Shown here piece after piece: positions 12,040 to 23,759 of a DNA stretch of 64,000 bases. The notes under the pieces are model-generated. The model saw only the letters and a list, made by a program, of their open reading frames with translations. It was not told where the DNA came from and made no database searches. Within the stretch, counting starts at the first letter, position 1. Each line of letters opens with the position of its first letter. The DNA lies in the NCBI GenBank assembly GCA_014871385.1, contig CM026426.1, positions 67,417,692 through 67,481,691 on the forward strand, written 5' to 3'. A program made the position numbers and the translations under genes. This DNA is from Ceratodon purpureus. Lineage: Eukaryota > Streptophyta > Bryopsida > Pseudoditrichales > Ditrichaceae.

Positions 12040-15000
12040 ATGGGAAACACCGCCAAGAGACAGCGTGTGAGACATGGTGTTAGTCGGCCTGGACCATCTG
12101 CTAGAGCCGCTGAAAGTAGGTTGCGGAATGAACAGAGGTCGGCTACAGTTGAAGGGGCGAGAGAGAGGAAAGCTCGACAGAGAGCACGTGAGAGACAGAT
12201 GGTCGAGGAAACACGAGTGTTGGCAACTGAGCTTCCAGATGAGGACGTTGAGGACCATCTGAGTGTGAGGGAGTCCAATCGGATTTCATTACGCATAGCT
12301 CAGTACATAGTTGAGGAGTTGAGAAGTTGTCCCGGTCCTTTGAGTCGGAAAGATGTCATGGAGAGTCTGTTGCGTCGTGACACTGTTTGGCCACTATTAC
12401 CTGATTATTACCCTCGACCGCAAGAAGCAAAGGTCGTGCACGGTTTTCTTTTGAACTTCAGGCATGAGCTTTCCATGGTGAAGGTTGCGAATTCAAACGA
12501 GTTGTTAGCACGTAAGAGTGCCCTTCTAGATGCTGCAGTGAGCATGGGGATTGGTGGTGTGAGGGCGTTATCACGAGTTCTGCACACAAGTACTGAGAGC
12601 ATCACGATAGCAAAGAATCGTAGGGTCTATGCTCTCGGCCCCAAAGAAGCTGTGCCAAGACTTCGTCTCCAACGCAAGAAGAGAGGAGGCTTATCCGACT
12701 ACATCAAGGACCAGATCGAAGCATGGTGGAGGAGTCAGACTAAGGTGTCACCTAATAAGAAGGATATTGTGAAGCACAGGGTTGGAAGGAATCTTTGGGC
12801 CGAGCCTCACCCTACTCACTACTTGTGTGAGGCACAAGTACGTTCTTCCCTACCACTTGTATCTGTTGCCTTTGTAAAATCAGTGATAGCTGCCTTATTG
12901 TACACGGAGTTATAATTGTTGCTCGAAGGGTTTTTGGGTACTGTATTCTTAATACTTCGAAAGCCTGTGTTTTGTACTTCTCTTGTACCCTTCTTGTGGC
13001 TATATGTACTATACCATACTAGATGTGAATTAGTGGTGGCCATTTATGTACAAAGACAAATTCGGGTAGACACTTTATACTTTGGATACATTGAGGTACT
13101 GGACGAGTGTGTAGTCTTGTACATGTCTGTGGTAGAAAATGTGGAGTCCACGAACATATAGTACAAACTGTATACTTCTGGAGTTCAAGAGTTTTGTATA
13201 GTTAGTACTCCATGTGGTAGCAGTTGAAAACAACGTACTTGTCTTGTACCAATATATACAAGTTGTACTTTGATGTTGTAGCAAATGTGAAGTCCAATAG
13301 TATATGTGTACTCAAAGTTTACTTCTATATCATTTGTACTCAATGAAACGTCATTTGTACACAACCATAGTACTGTTTTAGTACTGTTCGAGTTCTTTGT
13401 CAGTACTTCATACTCTGGTTTAGGGTACTTCTCATGTTTATTAGTGGTACTAATGTACTATGATACTGATTTGTACTCTCTGATGGAATACAGACAACGT
13501 TCTTCTTGCGGTTTACAGAAGCGTATCCAGAGTGTAGTGTTCGCCAGAGAGCTTTCGAGAGGTTGAAGCCTTGGTGGGTGCGAAAGCTAAAAGAGAGGAA
13601 TACTTGTTGTTGTATCTACCATGTGGAAATGGATCTGATGAAGGTTGGTCTGAGCAATTTGAGGGACAAAGTGCGGGGCCTTCATGCACAGTCTAACTGT
13701 GATTGTGGGTGCTTGGTGTGTGCTACTGATACGGAGGGGGGTTGTCATGCTCATTGTCAGATTTATAAGCGCATAACCTTGATGTGGGAAGCTTGTGTTT
13801 GTCCCAAAGGGGAGCTTGATGTTTGGCACAAGCTGGATTGCCTCATGGGGGATTGTCCTGATTGTGGCTTTGAGTTATTTCCTTTGTGTCCAAAAGAGTT
13901 GGCTAGTATTGACTCATTCACGTTGAAGTGGAAGAGCTTTGAGTATTACGAGGTGGGCGTGGACAAGAAGACAGGGAGACCGAAGAAACGACTGAGAGAG
14001 GCTTTTAAAGAGACACCCGTTGACGAATTCTTGTCCTACATGGAAAAGACAGTGACAACGTTTATCACTCACAATTTCAGGGCGAGATGGCAAGATGAGC
14101 AGTGCCAGAAGATGATGAAGAATGTCCCTGAGGGAGTTATCATCTCCCATATTGATTTTACAGAAAATTATAGTTTCGCAATTCAAAACGAGGTGCAAAG
14201 TATGTATTACTTCAGCACCTCTGTCACTATCCTAGTTCACATTACCATGTGGAGAGAAGGAGAGAACATCATCAAGCAAACACACTTCTATGTGTCTGAC
14301 GACAAGGACCATGATTCGGCATATGTCCAGCATTGTTTGCTCTTGCATTGGAACTGGTTGCAAGATTCTGGCTTCAGTCTAGAAGAACACTGGGTGTATA
14401 GTGACGGGTGCAGCGCCCAATTCAAGTGCGCCACGGCCATGTACTTTGTGGCAAGATACCCCATTCTTACCAAGGGTTGCAAGATGCGATGGAGCTACTT
14501 CAAAAGTGCTCACGGGAAAGGCGAATGGGATGGAGCCGGTGCGGTTGTGAAGAGAGCCTTGACTTCCGAGCAGATCCTAAATCCATCGAGGCCATTGCAG
14601 AATGCTGAACAAGTTGTTCAGTTCCTGGAGGAAAGATACACTGAGCGGGTTACAAGCACGTACAAGCGGACAAATACCCCATCCCTTTCTCGTGTGTTTT
14701 GGCACATTGGGGAAGATGAGGTCGACCATGGTGACACGAGCATACGCTGCAAGACTCTACCGGGCTCGAAGTCACTTTATTCGATTATGGGCTTCTCTGA
14801 TACCGACCCTACTTTGCTGAGGACTCGATCTTTGTCATGTTTTTGTATACCTTGTGTTGATTGCGATTGGGCTAACTGTGAGAACTTATCTCATGTGCAG
14901 GGCTGGGACGTGAAAAGGTTAGTTCCGGACAGCGCTGGTCCAGTAGCAGAGGTGATACAGGAGTTGGACGATGAGGCGAACTGGATGCATGACGGTGTCT

Positions 15001-15122
15001 CCATGTCTCTAGGGGACTTGGTAGATGTAGGGGATAACTTCATGATACCTGCAGAGGAGGATAATGAGGATGGAGTCGATTTTTATATTCTTCAGTGTAC
15101 AAAGCGGAAGTTTGAGTTGTAG
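12040..15122 (+). CDS. DDD-type transposase (two exons)
   Basis: Cut-and-paste transposase of the 13.2-kb element. Exon 12040-12837 ends at CAA|GTACGT and exon 13494 onward follows a TACAG acceptor; both are phase 0, and the 656-bp intron is GTAC-rich. The N-terminal exon is Arg-rich (nuclear localisation/DNA binding) and ends KVSPNKKDIVKHRVGRN then HPTHYLCEAQ. The second exon has a Cys/His cluster (NTCCCIYH, CDCGCLVCATDTEGGCHAHC), likely zinc-binding. Catalytic candidates are the Asp of HIDFTENYS (14154), YSDGCSAQFK (14403) and HGKGEWDGAG (14529), spaced as a DDD RNase-H fold. A TAG stops the frame at 15120-15122, but conserved-looking sequence continues in frame to 15380. The metazoan DFxENY/HGKG transposase family is recalled, not searched; a Sola assignment is tentative. 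Confidence 0.7.
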
Positions 15123-15380
15123 GAGCATCTAAACTGTCCATGGGGGGGCGTGTTTAGTGCGGGCGACGAAGTAATCAGAGCAAAGTATTTCAAGAAGTTT
15201 GGCCGTGGCGACAAGACCTTTGTGTTCTGCGACAAGGCCGTAGACGCTCACGTTGATTCGCATTTGGTGCGGGCTTGCAAATTTCCAATGATTCTTGCTG
15301 CACACAGGGTGAAGGGCTCCCCTGTATACAAGATGTCCAAAGAGAGCTTGAGGGTCTGTGAGGATGCTTTACGGGAGTAG
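15123..15380 (+). pseudogene. Transposase C-terminal segment after a TAG
   Basis: Directly after the TAG at 15120-15122 the same frame stays open for 85 codons to a TAG at 15378-15380. It encodes FSAGDEVIRAKYFKKFGRG, then DAHVDSHLVRACKFPM and a YKMSKESLRVCEDAL end. This has the character of a compact C-terminal domain and fits the preceding DFYILQCTKRKFEL sequence as one domain. I therefore read the TAG as a nonsense mutation (CAG to TAG would do it) or as readthrough, rather than a natural end. No splice pair that removes the TAG in frame was obvious. Confidence 0.5.
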
Positions 15381-15665
15381 TGGGCATTCAATGAGGAATA
15401 GTCATGTGGTACTTCAAAACTTAGATGTACTAATTGTACTAATCTTGTATTGTACAAGGTATTTGTGAATACTCTTTGTACGGTTTGAAACGGGCAGTGA
15501 GCGTGTTGTTGAAGTTATGTGACCGTTGTTCTTTTTATAGAATTTGGCAAGATTTTCGGTCCCCGTCTTTGTACAAATGGACGACTCTTACGTGATAGCT
15601 TCTTTGTGTGTGACCATGTGCTTCTGCGAGATTCATAGTGTTGTTTGCTCCTCTCTTCCTGTGCT

Positions 15666-16052
15666 ATGGACCCTGAGTTAGCCATAGATGAATTTGTTGT
15701 TGCCTTGGGGTGCTTTCTAATGCTGTACCTAGGAATACTAGTTGTTACAATTGTGGCATGTAGGAGGATAGTGCGTGGCGTTTGGGCTGCAAGCTCACAT
15801 GTGCGAAAGTGGACCATTCAACATGGGAGTAAAGAAATGTTCTATTCCCTTCTCTGGAGGCTGAGGGCTGTTCTACCTAGGCAATACAAGGCTGCATGGA
15901 CAGGAGGGTTGGACAGAGCCTCTTTATCAGAGTGTTCTCAGAGTACGAGTCCCCGATGGACGAGAGAGGAAGTAAACGCTGTGTGGGATGAATTTTATAA
16001 TAGAATGAGTGAAGAGGGACTAGAGAATTTGCAGAATTATCTAGAGTCGTAA
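15666..16052 (+). CDS. Small single-pass membrane protein, unknown
   Basis: A 128-residue protein from the ATG at 15666. Residues about 10-33 are a strong hydrophobic segment (FVVALGCFLMLYLGILVVTIVA), immediately followed by a basic CRRIVRG, typical of an N-out or N-in single transmembrane anchor with positive-inside flank. The C-terminal half is polar, with a RWTREEVNAVWDEFYNRM stretch that could be a small helical domain. I recognise no family. It sits inside the 13.2-kb transposon between the transposase and the convergent methyltransferase gene, so it is likely cargo of the element, but it may also be a chance open frame. Confidence 0.4.
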   Translation: MDPELAIDEFVVALGCFLMLYLGILVVTIVACRRIVRGVWAASSHVRKWTIQHGSKEMFYSLLWRLRAVLPRQYKAAWTGGLDRASLSECSQSTSPRWTREEVNAVWDEFYNRMSEEGLENLQNYLES

Positions 16053-16059
16053 CATTATC

Positions 16060-16400
16060 TTCCATAGTTGCACTGTACTCTGTATGTCTTCGGTTCTTTA
16101 TGAATTTGGACCGCTGTGGTTCCAATTGTTCCTACATGTTCCAGATTGTGCAAGTACAGTTAGGACTGCGTGGTAGTCCCAAATTGTGCCCTTGACTTTA
16201 ATTTTAAGTTATCCATTCTTATCTGTATACAAGTACTTAATGCATGAACAAATGATATTCTTTCGGTACTGCTATAGTATCACTTGTAGTATTTTAACTT
16301 AAGGTACAAATGATATACTTTTAGTACTAATTAAGTATCATTTGTATATAAGATTCCTTCATTAGAGTAGTAGGATTCATCTAAATTTCATTACAGAGCT
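16060..16400. other. GTAC-rich spacer between convergent genes
   Basis: Noncoding, AT-rich, with repeated (A)GTACT and (T)TGTACT words. It separates the convergent plus-strand transposon genes from the minus-strand methyltransferase gene and should hold terminators for both; no discrete terminator can be defined. Confidence 0.45.
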
Positions 16401-16414
16401 GGTTCCAAACACGA

Positions 16415-17493
16415 CTAAGCAAGGTCAACTACAAGGGAAAATTTGTCCCTACACATGCTGCTTTGACATTTGCATACAAAGGATGGCAACCCTGGGTCTT
16501 CAAGGTCAAAATCTATGCCATAGTCCCATGTGAGCTCCTCTTGTTCTAGAATGGGACGTTTCGTGAAGAAGGCTACGTGATAAAAACTCTTGTCCCGTTC
16601 ATCAATCAATACTGGCATGTCTATCAGATTCGCATCTTCACACCTACACAGAATAGTATACAAATATTAGTTGACGTTTTACATAAATGAAATAATACTT
16701 AGTGAATGCACACAAATATTACAAACCTGTGATTTAGAAATCTTGCAACATTTCCAAACAAGGTGGAATCCAAGCAGAGGGCGCTGTTGTCATCAAGTTT
16801 TTTTTCGGTAGCCCAATCGGCATCCAGTTGTAGTCCATAAGAGGGTCCTTTCCACACTGCAAAGTTTCTAATTTCCATCTCTGCGTTTGTCAGAATCTCC
16901 CCACTCAACTCAAACAGAAACGCACCTCCTGGGATAGCCTTCGTCGCCCTAATCCCCCATCCCTTCTCGCCCGTGTGGAAAACCTCTACTCGGTACCTCA
17001 TTCCCTGCTGTACAACGCAATTACCACATTTACGGTCGCAGCCACACTTCACACTACACTCTCTAATAAAAGTGCGCGGAACTTGACGTTTTCTACCCCT
17101 CCCTCTAGCATCTACATGTGACACATCAAGACAATAACAGCCTGCTCCCTTCTTACAACTGCTGCAGTCACTGATTCCATATTGGAGGTAGCAATCTCTG
17201 AGGAGGCCATCTTCGTCATATGCGAATTCCCCTCCCGATTCTTTTGCACAGTCGCAAGGCACTGGAGAGGTCAAGCAATCCCTCGTCCCACATTTGCAGC
17301 TGTCTCCAGTGCGAATGGGATACAGACTGTGGTCTACACGGGCTTTTTCGTGAACCATGCTTGAGGACATGTAGTGCAATGGAGTTAAAGTAACATTAGA
17401 ACAAGCTACAGGAACAGGAATGGGCTCCATGCCCCGGGACAAATCTTTGAAGTCAAACCAAGACTCAGCCTGGTATGGTCCCCAACCCAACAA
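16415..17493 (-). CDS. SUVR-like histone H3K9 methyltransferase (SET domain)
   Basis: Encodes a lysine methyltransferase that would methylate histone H3 Lys9 in chromatin. Exon 17493-16727 and exon 16643-16415 are separated by an 83-bp GT-AG intron. Domains in order: Cys-rich pre-SET (CKCGTRDC, CDCAKESGGEFAY, CSSCKKGAGCYC, CSVKCGCDRKCGNC; residues about 66-159), SET (GWGIRATKAIPGGAF, GEILTNAE, GNVARFLNH, then CEDANL, ELTWDYGIDF), and post-SET CKCQSSMC. The cofactor-binding GWG and NHRCEDAN motifs and the catalytic-pocket DYG are intact. The wording of the NVARF.NHRCEDAN and ELTWDYGIDF blocks is that of plant SUVR1/2/4 proteins. No YDG/SRA domain is visible upstream. The true start is unresolved: the frame reaches 17493 without ATG, the first Met is at 17430, and a TGA lies upstream, so another 5' exon is possible. 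The gene lies wholly inside the 13.2-kb transposon. Confidence 0.85.
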
Positions 17494-17525
17494 GCCACAC
17501 CCCCACTGTCAAAGACCGCGATGAC

Positions 17526-17670
17526 AGTGCAAAACGATACTTTACTCACACAAAGTGATGCAAGTGCAAAACAATACTTTACTCACACAGCCTCAGCACA
17601 ATCTGAATACAATCAGAATCACACAAGAGCAGCACAATCACAGCACAATCACAGCACAAACACAGCATAA
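17526..17670 (-). repeat. Short direct repeats upstream of the SET gene
   Basis: A 27-bp unit (AGTGCAAAAC ... TTTACTCACACA) occurs at 17526-17552 and 17563-17589 with one mismatch, 37 bp apart. It is followed by several CACAGCACAAT-like copies at about 17610-17670. They lie just 5' of the methyltransferase gene on its strand, where promoter elements would be expected. Function is unknown. Confidence 0.5.
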
Positions 17671-17938
17671 TCACTTGCCAAAACATAATGTACTCACACA
17701 ACGAGACTTACAAAATAATTGAACCATACAAAACGCCCAGAGTCACAGTGTCGACGAACAACACAATACAAATAGTAAAGGAGGGCAAAACCCCCACGTT
17801 TCTGTTCCCTAAACCCCAAAGGTGGAGAAGATACACATCAGAACTTAGAAGGACTACATACACCTTCTATGCACATCACTAAAAGAAAAATAACTCAAGA
17901 AATCTCCAGCAGTTTAGAAGTGGTGAGAAGGGCTAGTC

Positions 17939-20900
17939 TTATTTGCGCCTCCGCTTCTTCTTTTTCTCTACCTGTCCCTGGAGACTAACAGCTTCAGCTT
18001 GGAGTTGCGCCCTTGTTTTTACCCTTGATTTGCCCGGTTCTTTAGCATTGACCTGGTCCCCCCTACTCGAATTCTCCACCTCATTCTCTGCCTCTGCCTC
18101 ATCTTCTAAATCCTTACTCAGCCGTTTCTTCCTATCCTTCGTAACGTGCTGACTCTCCTTCTCGGCTCCATCTTCACCCGTATTACCATCCTCCAGCGGC
18201 TTCTCCTTGAATTTTAACTTCCCATTTTTCCGCTGTGGCTCCTTCTCAGCTTGATCAGCATCTCCTCCCTCCAGTTCCTCCTCCTGATCTTCCTCCTCGT
18301 CTTCCATGACAACCTTCTCTGGTAGTGGCGACTTAGGGGTCTTCTTCCGTGTCTTCTTTCCACTTGTCTTTTCTACCTTGCTCCTGCCTGGCAAACAGTC
18401 GGAGCCTGTCGCTTCAACCGCCACTTCCAGCCCCAACATGTTAGAACTCCGGAAGATGCTTGGTTCCGGAGTTGGTGTGCTGTCCAACCGGTCCTCTTCC
18501 ACCACCTCTTTCTCCTCGACTCCAAGCTGGTTTGCTTCGACCGGTGAGGTAACGGCCATCTTTGTCTGAGCCTTGGTCTTTGGGACCTCCTGAGGACTAA
18601 CAAACTTAGGATCGTATGACTTAAATACAGGCAACATCACGCCCTCGCTTATTTCTTCTACCTCGTCCTGTTCATCACCTTGCCCTCCTGCTTGCTCACC
18701 CGAATCCACAGACTTCTCACCATCCGAGTCGCCATCGTCACCGTCCGAGTCCTCTGTGGTACCTGAGCTCGAGGGCAGTGTCCCAATAACTTTGTGTTTG
18801 TCTTCCCCATCCGTCTCCTCTTCTGAATCAAGGTCAGCCTCTGCAATTATTCCACGACCCCCTTGCCCCTCCAAACACTCAAACGAAATGACGTCAGACT
18901 TTTGACGCTTCCCAGTGCTTTTCTTCTCTGCACCAGTTCTTTTCCGAGACTCGATCGGCGTCGACATCTGTGGTTCTTCGCCTTCAATAGCCAAGGCTCT
19001 CGTCTTCCCACTGACCTCACTTACCTTGGCTGAGGTACAAATAGCTTGACTCGCATCTCCCTCGGTAAAGTTGGCAGGAGAGATCTCTGATGTTGCCAGT
19101 GCAAACAATTGGGATGCTATCTCTGAAACATGCCAACAGAAAACCGTAAGGCACACAGCGAAGATTTAACTCACAATTGGGTATAATTAGCACCTCTAGT
19201 ACAATCTTTTGTACAAAGAATACCTAAAAATATACATATACTACTAATCAGCTAAAAAAGTACTTGTACCTGAACTGCGCAAAATATGGGTACTGCAAGT
19301 ATCTCTTCTAGTACATTCTAATTGTATAAGGAATACATCCGAGAGTACGTAAAATACACTCGGAACACTTGTACAATATGCAATGTACTTCTGATTTCTA
19401 CAATGCACGTACATTAGATAAACGATACAGCAGATGTTTGTACAAACTTTACAAATGAAACTCTGACCTCGTACACATTCTACAAATGTTACAAGGTAAT
19501 GTACAACCATGATAAAATCAACTACTTCAAAGATTAGGACAGATCAGGGAATGTACACTACGTGCGTATGATAAGTACAGTGTAAGAGACGCATGACTTA
19601 CCTCAAGTGTACAAGGCGTACCAATAGACAAATGTTATGTAATCCGATAACAAGATGCACATGCGGTACATGAATCATAGTACCTATGATCAGTATCCTC
19701 AATCACAAGGAATACAAGTCTTACATCTTCCAATCGTTACAGGTGTACTCTAACCCCGAATAACAATTCAAAGTGTACGCACATGTACATGTCAGAAATT
19801 ATAAATGTAGCATAAGGGAACTCTGGCACTAAGCGTACTTAAGTTTTCTGCATACATTATATAGAATTCCAGTCTTCGGTGGTTGAGCTCTACAGAGTCT
19901 ATTTAGGAAGGAAATGAAGACTCAGCAAAGGAATAGGAATACTCACCTACTGTAGGCGAAGTTTCCTTTGCGGCATCCATTCTCACTTTGAACACCTTCT
20001 TCCTCTCCTCAGCACAACCCAGCATTCGGGCCCTCTGCAACATTTCCGCACTTGGTTCCCCCCAACCGAAGCTTCGATGCCACTCAGGGTGACAGAGTTG
20101 TTGGCATCCTCGTGCCAAACACTTGTTTCCATTCATAAACAAGACCGATGCACAAAATGGATGGTACAAGTGCCTACACGAGGAAACAACAATATCACTC
20201 AATGGAAATGGAAAGAGACACAATGAGCAAACCGTAATACTCAAGAAGGTATTGTCTTCGGATTCGTTTGAGCCATTGTCTTCTAGGTATACCACTGGAC
20301 GAGGCCAGAAGGTACCTATATTCTTTCCCCTCCTCAGTTGAAGCAACTCTTGCTTTAGATTCTCCAATGCTAATCCACGACCTTCTGCCCCAGCGACTAT
20401 GTTCAAGAAATCGGTCTCTGCAGATTGGAAATCAGTCGCAAATTTACATAGCCTCTCCTCCTCATCCGCAAGCTGCTCCTGAATGCCCTCCATCTTTATC
20501 ACCTCTCTGTCCACAGCCACTCCATCGCCTTTTAGCACTTCAATTCTCTTAGCCTTATCTTCCAATTGCCGCTGGTAGCTCTGTATCAAGCACTCTGACT
20601 GCTGCATATCCACCCTACATCTGTCTCTCTTCTCAGCCGCGGTCTTCTCCTCCATTTTCGTTGCCGACATCTCCACCGCCATCAAGGTCATCACCTCCTC
20701 AATCTCCTCACGACGCTCCAGAACTGAAGCTTGGGTCCACCGTCCACCTCGTTGCGCCTCAGTTCCCTCCCCCTCAATTGAGACCCCCGAATCCCCTGAT
20801 TCCCCCAACCTCGACTTCGTCCTCCTCTCCCACATCTGATCACCTCCAATCCCTGCCCCACCTCCCGTCGACGTCGGTGTGGAGCTCGCTCCTGGCTCTA

Positions 20901-21588
20901 GTTTTATAGCCCGCCATTCCCTCCCCCGAACCTCCAGCGGTTTCTCCTCCTCAAAGGTTCTGCGCAGCGCCATCAACTTCCCCAAATCCTGCTTGTATCT
21001 GTTCCGCTGTCTCTTGTTGGTCTCTGCTCCAAACGCACACCAATCCACAAATCCAGCTCCCTTCTCGTACTCCATCGCCACTCCTTCGGCAAATCTTATC
21101 TTCAGGTACTAAGGTATGGGGAGGCGTGGGTGTTGATAGAGTATTGGATGCAGATACTCGATTCGCTTCACAACATTTGCTTCTTTGCAAGCAGCCCACG
21201 CGTACCCTTGGCGGCCGTTGTCTCCGTAAGCAGCTCCGAACAGCTCCTTCATCAAACTCTGGCTCACCGTATCCTTACGAAAACGGTGAGGGTTATCTCC
21301 TACACTCGGCAGCTTCGGGTACGCTGCCATGAAATCTTCCCGACTGAGCTCTTTCGGTGGAGCTCGTAACCTCGAGATCTCGGCATCAACATCCTGCACC
21401 CTCGAGAACGCCGGCTTCGACATCGCATCGCCCTTCTTCATTGGCCGGCGCGGTCTCGCTTTTTCCTTCCCTCCCGGCGTCTTCGTCTTCTCCCCATCAC
21501 TGTCGGAGCCCGCCGCCTCGAACTCCCTGCTGGTCTCCACACCATCGTCCTCCATGGTGGAAGGTGGAGCTGATTGTCTCCTTCCCAC
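17939..21588 (-). CDS. RING-like, coiled-coil, highly charged protein
   Basis: Minus-strand cargo gene of the 13.2-kb transposon. Exon 1 runs from the ATG at about 21552-21588 to 19947 (GTAG|GTGAGT donor) and exon 2 from 19124 (TTTCAG acceptor) to the stop at 17939; the junction keeps frame. The N-terminus is charged. Residues in the middle (about 20730-20340) form a long coiled coil (REEIEEVMTLMAVEM, QRQLEDKAKRIEVLK). A zinc-binding RING-H2-like motif follows: C-x2-C, C-x-H-x2-H-x2-C, C-x4-C, around CSLCLFPF and CRHLYHPFC (about 20230-20100). Exon 2 alternates acidic and basic runs and ends in a KKKKRRRK nuclear-localisation-like tail. A TAG at 21111-21109 interrupts the frame between two same-frame parts. 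Ubiquitin ligase activity or chromatin binding is possible but not shown. Confidence 0.6.
19160..19940 (-). other. GTAC-rich intron of the RING-like gene
   Basis: Intron of about 820 bp with an exceptional density of GTAC and GTACAA/TTGTAC words, far more than one per 256 bp expected by chance. No open frame is supported. Confidence 0.6.
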
Positions 21589-21599
21589 CTTGCGCCCGC

Positions 21600-23759
21600 T
21601 CTATGTGCTCCCAGACCGCGTGCTGCCAATGCGCCCCGCCATGGCAATCGCCCCTGCACCAAACCCTAAGCTCTCCAACCACCCTTACCCTCCACTTCTC
21701 ACCCTTCACTCCAAACAAAACCCCTAAACCCTACGCACGCGAGAGAGGCTGCGCCATCGCTGGAGAGAGACGACCTCGGAAGAATTGGAAAAACCAAAGT
21801 CCACTCCTTCCCGCGCGTGAAGGAGGGAAGACGATGACTACCGGCGGTCACCGGTCGTTGCTCTTCCTAAACCTGCCGTCACCGGTCATAACCAACAAAC
21901 TAAGACCGGCGCAACCGGCAGACCGTCGGCCACCGGTCACCACCTTCCCGCCACCTGCAACCACCGGTTACTCAAACTGAATAAGTGACGCCTTATCCTT
22001 CACTAACCGGCCCAACCTTTCCGTAACTATAATTGTTGCTTCTTAATAAAATCTAGGAAAATTAAAAATAAATCTATGTAATGTACCTAATTGAAAATTA
22101 AATTATGTAATTTATTTATCTCACATTCATTAGAGGAAGGAAGTGCCATCTTATCTTTGTTTGAGATTACTAGTGTATTTATATACATTGAACATATGTT
22201 TATTTCACATTGCCATCGGTAATAAATGGTGTGCCTTTAATCCTTTATCTACAAAATCACTTATGGAAGTCCATCATATTTAATGGACGTCTAAAAATTT
22301 CATACTTTACTTTATTTACCATCTTTAAGTTACATATTTTAACTAGTGAAGAAAAATCACCAACAAAATAATGTGTATCAAATAATTATAGTAGATAAAT
22401 ATTGTTGCGATTTAATTCTCTTGATTAGCCCATTTCATACATATTTGGCCATGTATATGGATAGACTTGCAAGCTCTGGTTTAAATTAATTGAAGTGAAT
22501 TCCATGGAATGTAATATTAAGTGGATTAATAAAGAAATATAAATCTTTCCAGTGGTTTGATTTATTTTATATGTATAAATTGAACATGCTTCTAAGAAAA
22601 ATAGAAGTACAGTTTTTTTTTTAATAACGTTGTATAAAAATATTATTACATCCTTAGTTGCCAAGTTTAAACCATTAGAACAATTTGAATATTATATACA
22701 ACTATAGGCAGACCCTAACACCTCTATTTTAATTATTCACTGAAGTATATGAAATTTATATGGGTTTATAAATAACCTTAAAATTAACCAAATATCAAAA
22801 CAATATGTAATTACTATGGACCCAATTTAATTTAAATACGGTTTAGTTTCTATGCTTTCATAGATAATGAATATATTTGTATACCTTAATCAATTTTTCT
22901 TGTACATGCTTCATAAATTTTATTGTGATAACAATAAATACTTGGTGATATTTCTCATTATACCGTACCCCTAATTTGAATTTTATATCCTACATATTTT
23001 TAGTACTCTATATGCTTGGTCATTTCCAACTAAAATCTTAGAATTAATGTAAACAAAATTCTAATACTAAATATGGCAGTGGATATGAATACTATACAGT
23101 GTATTGTTATATAGATATACGTCTACATATGTTTCAAATAATTATGTTCCAAAATTTGGTGGAATTCACGAATAATAATTGATAATCATCCAATCCTCAA
23201 CCATTTTAGGTTACGATAGAGCTTTATATTATAATATAACAATGATGTGTGTCTAAAAAGACGCACCAAAAAATATAACATACTCCTTTTTATCATTATA
23301 CATGTATAATGGTAATTTGGAAAGTTAAAACATGGTTCTGATGTAATTTCATCCAGCCATCATCCACAAAAACGCACTTTGATTTAACAAAACCAAACCT
23401 TTGAGCCTAATTAAAACAAACTACCAAATATTTTTTCTTCTCCGAATGCCTTATTAGGATGAAAAGTTGAGTACCAGACTTTTCTTCCACCCTGAACCTA
23501 GGATTCCACCTCGGATCCGTTTGCCAAGTCACATGCCCCACCTACTAATATACCAGCAATAGCAAACCGCATGTACGTCCAACCTGATGAGCACGTGGCA
23601 TGTCAGGGAACCCTCCATCGTCATTGGTGGATCTAGATCCATGGAACTAACCCCCACGATCTACATCTAACGGTTCAGATGCTCCGATGCTAGAACTATA
23701 GGTACAATATTGTACTCCTCTGTACATCAAGTACAACAGCATTTTGCCCAAAGTGTACG
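21600..23759. other. Right noncoding arm of the 13.2-kb transposon
   Basis: To about 21990 the sequence is GC-rich with several CACCGGT/ACCGGTC words, probably the promoter side of the minus-strand RING-like gene. From 22020 to 23700 it is strongly AT-rich with no credible coding frame. Close to the right terminal repeat GTAC words return (AATATTGTACTCCTCTGTAC, then AAGTACAAC and GTGTACGG), consistent with subterminal transposase sites. Confidence 0.5.
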
